Shown here: piece by piece, positions 53,863 to 53,918 of the stretch | How the letters are laid out: every line of letters begins with the position of its first letter | Position numbering within the stretch: the first letter of the stretch is position 1 | Assembly (NCBI GenBank): GCA_902627805.1 | Contig: CACOKN010000007.1 | Span: forward strand, 1-53,918 | Direction of reading: 5' to 3' | Source of the DNA: an uncultured Pelagibacteraceae bacterium | Lineage (GTDB): Bacteria; Pseudomonadota; Alphaproteobacteria; Pelagibacterales; Pelagibacteraceae | Length of the DNA stretch: 53,918 nt | Notes under the pieces: generated by a model | Databases searched by the model: none | The model's input: only the letters and a program-made list of their open reading frames with translations | What the model was told of the DNA's origin: nothing | Program-made: the position numbers and the translations under genes

Positions 53863-53918
53863 ATGAAATTATATAATACTTTTAATATTAAAAAAAATCA
53901 TAAAAATTCAATTATTTT
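53863..53918 (+). CDS. ribF: Start of a probable riboflavin kinase/FAD synthetase (partial)
   Basis: An ATG 2 nt after the HAD hydrolase stop opens a frame that runs off the window after 18 codons. The visible residues, MKLYNTFNIKKNHKNSII, resemble the N-terminus that precedes the nucleotide-binding GNFDGVHLGH motif in RibF. In related alphaproteobacteria a TIGR01459 HAD gene is commonly followed by ribF, which is the main reason for the call. The diagnostic motif itself is outside the window. Confidence 0.5.
   Translation, partial: MKLYNTFNIKKNHKNSII

Overview
The window is chromosomal DNA from a streamlined, very AT-rich alphaproteobacterium. It is most like the Pelagibacterales (SAR11, Candidatus Pelagibacter). 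This rests on the A/T-dominated sequence with lysine-, asparagine- and isoleucine-rich proteins, on intergenic gaps that are almost all under 130 bp, on many 1-20 nt gene overlaps (TAATG, ATGA), and on the gene set itself: class I LysRS, ChvG/ChvI, RegA, DNA polymerase I, TldD/TldE, a GroE operon, and a HAD hydrolase next to a probable ribF. I see no rRNA, tRNA, CRISPR array, insertion sequence, prophage or replication origin. No stretch over 300 bp lacks a gene. The longest gap is 584-787, and it carries the metX promoter and riboswitch.

Layout. 1-2757: metX (partial, minus strand) is preceded by a consensus promoter and a SAM-II riboswitch, and is divergent from a hisC-tyrA pair. 2754-6315: a cytoplasmic-type NlpC/P60 peptidase, the muropeptide permease AmpG and the potassium channel-transporter TrkH, all minus strand. 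6403-9932: lysS-pyrD, then rpmB with the queuosine-precursor transporter yhhQ. 9935-13042: a three-gene minus-strand polyamine cluster (ODC-type decarboxylase, deoxyhypusine-synthase-like protein, agmatinase-type ureohydrolase). 13191-19413: regA, bioY, polA, chvI-chvG. 19459-22816: ahcY-tsaE-amgK-murU. 22794-31612: gpmA, a VanZ-like protein, a transglycosylase-like lipoprotein, an RND pump with its adaptor, sseA-msrA, a DMT transporter with an AlkA-type glycosylase, and a DUF1330 protein. 31656-33503: a purine phosphoribosyltransferase convergent with an NCS2/AzgA-type purine permease. 33628-40197: a small lipoprotein, Hsp20, oligopeptidase B, a membrane DnaJ-like protein, a GT9 glycosyltransferase, a DapA-like aldolase and a cyclopropane-fatty-acid synthase. 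40227-49088: a striking lysine-tailed coiled-coil protein of unknown function, small membrane and DCC proteins, tldD-tldE with a renalase-like flavoprotein, a DUF6134-like protein, a YczE-like protein and typA. 49174-53918: an overlooked 38-residue basic ORF, a D12-class adenine methylase convergent with a GIY-YIG-like protein (possible restriction-modification pair), groL-groS, a HAD hydrolase and the start of a probable ribF.

Themes. Peptidoglycan recycling recurs: AmpG, NlpC/P60, AmgK, MurU and a transglycosylase-like lipoprotein. Methionine/SAM metabolism appears as riboswitch-controlled metX and ahcY. Heat-shock control is suggested by matching sigma-32-like elements upstream of hsp20 and groS. 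The best candidates for undescribed biology are the methylase/GIY-YIG pair, the lysine-tailed coiled-coil protein, the polyamine cluster with its unusual leader, and the 38-residue ORF. All functional calls are from reading motifs; no database search was run.
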